From CAVBBU01 sp963593765 (GTDB lineage Bacteria; Bacillota; Clostridia; Lachnospirales; Lachnospiraceae): a DNA stretch of 27,741 nucleotides. The stretch spans positions 1 through 27,741 of the forward strand of contig CAVBBU010000012.1 of assembly GCA_963593765.1 (NCBI GenBank), given 5' to 3'. The notes beneath the pieces are model-generated. The model ran no database searches. It was not told where the DNA came from and saw only the letters and a program-made list of their open reading frames with translations. This document shows positions 22,822 through 27,741 of the stretch, one piece after another. The first letter of the stretch is position 1. Each line of letters starts with the position of its first letter. The position numbers and the translations under genes are program-made.

Positions 22822-25273
22822 TATTTTTAAAAAAATAATTATAGTCATACTAGCCTTAGCTTGCATTATATTACCTGTAATGAGCATATATGCAGAGGAT
22901 ATAAAGGGCGAGCAGTTTGCTGGGGAGCTTAGCTCTGATGATATAAAGCTTGATATAAGCTATGGCTATGACGACAGTGCAAAGGGAGGCAGATACCTCC
23001 CTATTCATATTACCTATACTGCAGCTAGTGATTACAGCTTTGATGGAAAGGTATCTATACTTGTTCAGGAATCAGACAAAACAACATATTCATATAGCTA
23101 TCCGCTAAGCATTAGTGCCTCAGAAGAAAAAAAGAAGGATTATTATATACCTATAGGCTATGATGCAAATAGAATATTAGTTAAGCTAATAGACTCATCA
23201 GAAAAGGAAGTAGCAAGCAGACTTATAAAGCTTAATACAGACGGAAATAATGCTATACTTAATATAGGGATACTATCAGACAGCCCAAACGATCTTAGCT
23301 ATTTTGATAACATGAGCATAAACTATGGGATGCTTAGAACTAATACTATAGAGCTTAGCAGCGATACCTTTCCGGACAATACAAGAGGCCTTGACCTTTT
23401 AGACATAATAGTTATAAGTGATTATAAGATACGTAATCTAAGAGAGCAGCAGTCAAGAGCACTTATGGACTGGGTTTCTAGTGGTAAGGTTCTTATTATG
23501 GGAACAGGAAACAGAGTCGACGATACGCTTGGAAGATATGCACCGGAGCTTTTGGACGATATGTATGAAAGCCCTGCAAATACCGACATAGACCTTTCTA
23601 CAAATCCGCAAAAAAATCAGGATGAGACAGCACTTGTTAATGTTCTATATGTAGACGTGGCACTGCATGGCGGCAATGTAGTAATGTATAGCAATGGGCA
23701 GCCACTGCTTACTACAGTTAATAAATCAAATGGTATTATAGCAGTTGCAGGCTATGACTTTGTAGACGTTAAGGAATATGCACTTACAAATAATAATTAT
23801 GTAGATACACTTATAAGCACTATACTAGGTCAGTCAAGAATATATAATATAGCAAACCAGCTTCGTGATGACAGTACAGAAAATTACAATTCAGTACAAA
23901 ATCTGATTAATGTAGGTGATGCATCTAAGCTTCCGCAAATTAATCTTTACTATATAGGCATAATTGCATATGTGCTTCTTATAGGTCCTGGAGTATATGT
24001 TTTCCTTAAGCAAAGAGACTTAAGTATATATTATAAAAGAGCAGTAATAGCACTTTCTATCATATGTGTTTGCATTATATATGCTATGGGAATTAGAACC
24101 AGATTTACAGATACCTTTTATCACTATGCAAGCATACTCGATACAGATGAGGATGCTGTAAATGATACAACCTTAATTAATATTACTAATCCTTATAATA
24201 TATCCTATGATGTAAATATAAATAAAAAATACAACATCAGACCAATTACAGCGATAGATGAAGCTGACAGCACCAGTACCCAGCTAGATACCGGAGCACT
24301 TGAGGATATAGCTATAAGCTATGGAGAGGATAGCACAGGAATTAAAATTAACGATGTGGGAGCATTTACCCCTAAGTTTTTTAGGCTAGAAAGTACAGAC
24401 GTGAACCTAGAGGGTGCAGGCTTTGACGGATATATAAGCGTGTTTGAGGATAGTATAGAGGGCGAGATAACAAACAACTGTACATATGATATAACAAATG
24501 CAGCCGTAATTTTATATGGCAGGCTTATACTTATAGGAGATATGAAAGCTGGTGAGACTAAGACACTAGAGGGGGCTAAGGCATATAATATTCCTCTTAA
24601 GGAGTCATTTAGCGTTGGACGGATAATAACAGGCCTTGATAGCTTTGATAGTCCGGAGGTAACTAATAGTGATTATATGAGTGCTATGGAAAAGACAAAT
24701 ATAATTGCATATTATATAGATAATTACCTCGGCGGATATAGTGCAGATGCAAGGATAATTGCATTTTCAAGGGACAGCATAGATAGAGATATTTTGGTTG
24801 GAGCTACGCTTGAGTCATCCGGTAATACTATGCTTACATCTGCTATTAGCGTAGATGAAAAGCAGGACGATAGGATATATAGGTCAGCACTTATGAAGTC
24901 GCCTCAGGTTATAAGCGGCTCGTATGACGAAGAAAGCAACAAGCTATATAGCACAGATCCGCTTGTGCTTAGCTACAACATAGGCGGCGACATAGACATA
25001 GACCGAATAAACATAGAGCAGGTATCAAGCGAGGTTATAGGAGATACCGGGGCAGAGCAGTTTAATTATTTTTCTGGCAATATAGAGCTATATAATTATA
25101 CAACAGGCGACTATGACAGCCTGCCGGCAGATACTAAGCATCTAACTAGCAGCCAGCTGAATGATTATCTTACACCGGGCAATAATATCATAATCAGATA
25201 TACAAGCAATGTTGCTGGAAATAATGCAGACGGAACAGTGCTTCCTATGCTTACTGTAGTCGGGAGGTATTAG
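22814..25273 (+). CDS. Large membrane protein associated with an ABC transporter, unknown function
   Basis: The 819-residue protein has a signal peptide (1-27). A beta-sandwich-like region (about 40-140) leads to a domain that looks GATase/DUF4350-like (about 145-340), with LLDIIVISDYK and the typical LMDWVSSGKVLIMGTG. Two membrane segments follow (378-398 and 409-426), spelling YVLLIGPGVYVFLKQRD...GIRTRF, then a long beta-rich C-terminal part. This layout recalls GldG-like auxiliary proteins of ABC exporters (inference). It begins inside the kinase gene (8-bp overlap, AAGGAAG 9 nt upstream) and stops 1 bp before the ABC ATPase, so it is almost surely part of that transporter unit. Topology puts the GATase-like part outside the cytosol, so an enzymatic role is doubtful. 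Confidence 0.8.
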   Translation: MHNIFKKIIIVILALACIILPVMSIYAEDIKGEQFAGELSSDDIKLDISYGYDDSAKGGRYLPIHITYTAASDYSFDGKVSILVQESDKTTYSYSYPLSISASEEKKKDYYIPIGYDANRILVKLIDSSEKEVASRLIKLNTDGNNAILNIGILSDSPNDLSYFDNMSINYGMLRTNTIELSSDTFPDNTRGLDLLDIIVISDYKIRNLREQQSRALMDWVSSGKVLIMGTGNRVDDTLGRYAPELLDDMYESPANTDIDLSTNPQKNQDETALVNVLYVDVALHGGNVVMYSNGQPLLTTVNKSNGIIAVAGYDFVDVKEYALTNNNYVDTLISTILGQSRIYNIANQLRDDSTENYNSVQNLINVGDASKLPQINLYYIGIIAYVLLIGPGVYVFLKQRDLSIYYKRAVIALSIICVCIIYAMGIRTRFTDTFYHYASILDTDEDAVNDTTLINITNPYNISYDVNINKKYNIRPITAIDEADSTSTQLDTGALEDIAISYGEDSTGIKINDVGAFTPKFFRLESTDVNLEGAGFDGYISVFEDSIEGEITNNCTYDITNAAVILYGRLILIGDMKAGETKTLEGAKAYNIPLKESFSVGRIITGLDSFDSPEVTNSDYMSAMEKTNIIAYYIDNYLGGYSADARIIAFSRDSIDRDILVGATLESSGNTMLTSAISVDEKQDDRIYRSALMKSPQVISGSYDEESNKLYSTDPLVLSYNIGGDIDIDRINIEQVSSEVIGDTGAEQFNYFSGNIELYNYTTGDYDSLPADTKHLTSSQLNDYLTPGNNIIIRYTSNVAGNNADGTVLPMLTVVGRY

Positions 25274-25274
25274 G

Positions 25275-26225
25275 ATGCTGGAGCTTAAAAATATTAAAAA
25301 ATCATATGGCAGATATACGGCTCTTAATGGACTTGATATAAGTATAAGAGATGGTGCTTTGTATGGACTTATAGGGCCAAATGGTGCAGGCAAAACAACG
25401 GCCATAAAGATATTAGCAGGTCTTTTAAAGCCGGATGAGGGGCAGGTAATAATAGACAATAAGGACATGCTAGCTGATAAAAAAAATGCAAGACTTCTTA
25501 TAGGCTATGTTCCGGACTTTTTTGGAGTATATGATAATCTGACTGTATACGAGTACATGAGCTTCTTTGCTATGTGCTATGGAATAAAGGGTTTAGTTGC
25601 AAGAAAAAGATGCAGAGAGCTATTAGAAGAGGTAGGGCTTGCCGATAAGGAGGACTTCTATGTAGACAGTCTTTCAAGAGGTATGCAGCAGAGGCTTTGC
25701 CTTGCAAGAGCACTTATACATAATCCTAGATTTATTATATTAGATGAGCCTACAAGCGGACTTGATCCAAGAACCAGATATGATTTTAAGGAGCTTATGA
25801 AGTCGCTTGCGGATAGCGGAAAGACAGTTTTAGTTAGCTCGCATATATTATCAGAGCTTTCACAGATATGCACAGACATAGGCATAATAGACCAGGGAAG
25901 GCTTATTATGTCCGGAGATGTAGAAAGCATACTAAGAGGAGTAGAGCAGTCAAATCCGCTTCATATAAGAGTGCTTAGCGGAGAGAAAACAGCACTTGGT
26001 ATATTTAAGAAAAATCCGGGAGTGCTTAGTATATCTCAAAAGGGAAGGGAATTTCTTATTAATTATAGCGGAAGCGTAGAGGATGAGGCGGCTCTTCTTT
26101 GGCAGCTTATAGATTCAGATATACCGGTTAGCGAGTTTGCAAGAGAGGCAGGAAGCCTTGAGGCATTTTTCATGCAGATAACAGATTATAAAAAGGAACA
26201 GGTGATTCAAAGCAGTGATTATTAA
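25275..26225 (+). CDS. ABC transporter ATP-binding protein
   Basis: The 316 residues form a CcmA/NatA-type ATPase. Walker A is GPNGAGKT (34-41), the signature is LSRGMQQ (133-139), Walker B is FIILDE (153-158) and the switch His is 190. The extra C-terminal part (about 220-316) is typical of regulatory extensions in exporter ATPases. GGGAGG stands 8 nt before the ATG. It drives transport by the permease encoded next, with which it overlaps by 11 bp. Substrate is unknown; drug, bacteriocin or envelope-polymer export are possible. Confidence 0.96.
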   Translation: MLELKNIKKSYGRYTALNGLDISIRDGALYGLIGPNGAGKTTAIKILAGLLKPDEGQVIIDNKDMLADKKNARLLIGYVPDFFGVYDNLTVYEYMSFFAMCYGIKGLVARKRCRELLEEVGLADKEDFYVDSLSRGMQQRLCLARALIHNPRFIILDEPTSGLDPRTRYDFKELMKSLADSGKTVLVSSHILSELSQICTDIGIIDQGRLIMSGDVESILRGVEQSNPLHIRVLSGEKTALGIFKKNPGVLSISQKGREFLINYSGSVEDEAALLWQLIDSDIPVSEFAREAGSLEAFFMQITDYKKEQVIQSSDY

Positions 26226-27072
26226 TCCTATATATCAAAAGGAAGCGAGTATATCATCTAGGAGTCTTAAGACGCCTATGGTTTTTGCGTTGTTTAATCT
26301 TGTATTAGCACTGGTTGCACTTACGGCTATGTCGGTTAATGTTAATCAGGTTAGGATAACAGCAGAGATAAAATATTCAGCCTTTTTAGCTATATTTAAA
26401 TTCGTGGCTATGCTTGAATTTGTGATGATACTTCTTATCATGCCGGCATTATCAAGCGGAAGCATAAGCGGAGAAAGGGAAAAGAAAACCTTCGACATAA
26501 TGAGAATGACGAGGATGACATCTGCAGATATAGTAATAGGTAAGCTTATGGCAGCTGTTGGATCTATTATAGTTCTTGTTATATCGAGTGCACCTATTAT
26601 AGCTTTGGTATTTATATATGGCGGAGTTAGACTTGTAGACATAGCCCTTCTTTTTGTGAGCTATATAATAGCAGCAGGCTTTATAGGGGCTATAGGAATA
26701 TTCGTATCAGCTCTATGCACCAGAACAGTTATTTCAACAGCATGCACATATATGGCGGTGCTTTTTATAACACTAGGCGGTGCAGCGATATATATGATAA
26801 AAAGTATTATCTATTCAAGTGCATCAACATATACAGCTGGTGTTATAGAAAAAATAGCTGCGGCTATAAATCCGCTGGCAGCATTTTCTGTTATGCTATC
26901 AAGGCTTACCGGTGATAAGGAGCTGCTTGAATATGTGCTAAGGCTTATAGGCATGGAGGGCGAGAGCGTAAGCTATAATATGTTAATAGGCGTGGGGCTG
27001 TGTGTTCAGCTAATAATTGCAGTTATTCTTTTGATGGGAGCTGCAAGGCTGGTGGATAAAAGTGGGCTGTAG
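26215..27072 (+). CDS. ABC-2 type permease
   Basis: The start is a GTG at 26215, overlapping the ATPase gene by 11 bp, with an AGGTG motif about 10 nt upstream. The 285-residue product has about six hydrophobic segments and the cytoplasmic GSISGEREKKTFDIMRMTRMT stretch typical of ABC-2 permeases. It lies directly after its ATPase. With the 819-residue protein it would form the membrane part of the transporter. I see no terminator after it; the next gene begins 60 bp on. Confidence 0.9.
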   Translation: MIINPIYQKEASISSRSLKTPMVFALFNLVLALVALTAMSVNVNQVRITAEIKYSAFLAIFKFVAMLEFVMILLIMPALSSGSISGEREKKTFDIMRMTRMTSADIVIGKLMAAVGSIIVLVISSAPIIALVFIYGGVRLVDIALLFVSYIIAAGFIGAIGIFVSALCTRTVISTACTYMAVLFITLGGAAIYMIKSIIYSSASTYTAGVIEKIAAAINPLAAFSVMLSRLTGDKELLEYVLRLIGMEGESVSYNMLIGVGLCVQLIIAVILLMGAARLVDKSGL

Positions 27073-27132
27073 ATTATGGAAGAAAAATAGAATACAGAAA
27101 ATATGTAAATAGATATTTAGAAGGAAGATAAA

Positions 27133-27576
27133 ATGGCATTAATTGATATTGCAGCCAGCAAGACTGTCTGGAGAGGAATTGAATATTATAATCAGGGGAA
27201 GGTTATCTCTTGGGATAAGAATGAAGATGGCACATACGATGCAAGAGTAGCAGGAAGCGATGACGGAGAATACTTGGTACATGTAGACCTTGAGCATCCG
27301 AGGAAATCAACCTGTAATTGTCCGTTTGCAAATGGAAAACGGATTATCTGTAAGCATATGGTAGCTGTGTCATTGTGTGTGGATTCATCTGAGGCGGAAC
27401 GTTTCAAAAAAGAGCTTACACCATACCATTCTCTTGAAGAGGAAGTCGATTCAAGGAGCTATGACAGGTATCTTAGGTTTGCTAAAATGATGTCTAAAGA
27501 AGAATTAAGAGAGGCATATGCTGAGGCAATGCTTGAATTGGAAAAATGCCAGAGAAAAGAAAAGTATGGGAAATGA
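27133..27576 (+). CDS. Small SWIM zinc-finger domain protein
   Basis: The 147-residue protein holds a SWIM-type finger: Cys61, Cys63, Cys73 and His75 in a CxC-x9-CxH pattern (CNCPF...CKHM). SWIM domains bind nucleic acid or protein and accompany SNF2 helicases and other DNA-handling proteins. Here the finger is alone, with a charged helical tail (about 100-147). AAGGAAG precedes the ATG. None of its six Ile codons is ATA, although ATA is the main Ile codon in its neighbours, which hints at a different origin or a weak codon bias in a small gene. Whether it shares the transcript of the ABC genes is unclear. Confidence 0.85.
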   Translation: MALIDIAASKTVWRGIEYYNQGKVISWDKNEDGTYDARVAGSDDGEYLVHVDLEHPRKSTCNCPFANGKRIICKHMVAVSLCVDSSEAERFKKELTPYHSLEEEVDSRSYDRYLRFAKMMSKEELREAYAEAMLELEKCQRKEKYGK

Positions 27577-27687
27577 ATTAGTTACGGAACGTTAAGCTAC
27601 GGAGGTTAGGAATTTTACGAAAAGTTAGGAGAATTTCATGGATTTTAGATGTATTTCAGGAAAAATTTTGGGCATTTTATGAAAAAT

Positions 27688-27728
27688 CACGAGTTAGTCG
27701 TGACAAACGGGGGGGTATGCTATATTAT
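27688..27728 (+). promoter_or_regulatory. Right-edge promoter with an overlapping inverted repeat
   Basis: GTGACA (27700-27705) and TATTAT (27723-27728) are 17 bp apart, ready to serve a gene beyond the window. An inverted repeat, CACGA-N5-TCGTG (27688-27702), overlaps the -35 and may be a repressor site. The spacer contains a run of seven G. The rest of 27577-27687 shows no gene. Confidence 0.45.
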
Positions 27729-27741
27729 CTAAAATTTTATT

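Overview
The window looks like a chromosomal segment of a low-GC, anaerobic Gram-positive bacterium, most likely a Lachnospiraceae-type Clostridia (inference). Supporting signs are the AT-rich sequence, strong use of the Ile codon ATA, strong AGGAG-type ribosome sites, a fchA-folD pair, a giant two-ATPase acyl-CoA dehydratase activase and OmpR-family two-component systems. Nothing looks like a prophage, transposon or CRISPR array, and I saw no tRNA or rRNA gene.

Left part (1-7.1 kb). argG (minus strand) has a readable promoter with two possible arginine-repressor boxes and a hairpin terminator. A structured 131-bp repeat separates it from a fchA-folD folate pair. Next come an alanine-type sodium symporter and uppP, probably one transcript, which converge with and overlap a MATE exporter on the minus strand.

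Middle (7.1-12.7 kb). Between the MATE gene and the activase lies about 0.65 kb without a convincing gene. It carries a consensus promoter and, about 370 nt downstream, a terminator-like hairpin, so it is probably an unrecognised noncoding RNA gene. The 1413-residue activase and an upstream TetR regulator follow on the minus strand.

Right part (12.7-27.7 kb), all plus strand. Two large extracytoplasmic proteins of unknown function come first, the second with a perfect terminator-like hairpin inside its first codons. murA follows with its terminator, then a second, almost identical copy of the 5'-leader repeat, then two adjacent two-component systems (HK-RR and RR-HK). The second system is fused by overlapping genes to an 819-residue membrane protein, an ABC ATPase and an ABC permease. 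This stretch reads as an envelope-sensing and envelope-transport region next to peptidoglycan synthesis (inference). A small SWIM zinc-finger gene with different codon use closes the window.

The items most worth attention are the dispersed multi-stem repeat, the unassigned ncRNA locus, the terminator inside the 822-residue protein gene, a FolD that has lost cyclohydrolase residues beside fchA, and the lysine-rich tail on ArgG.
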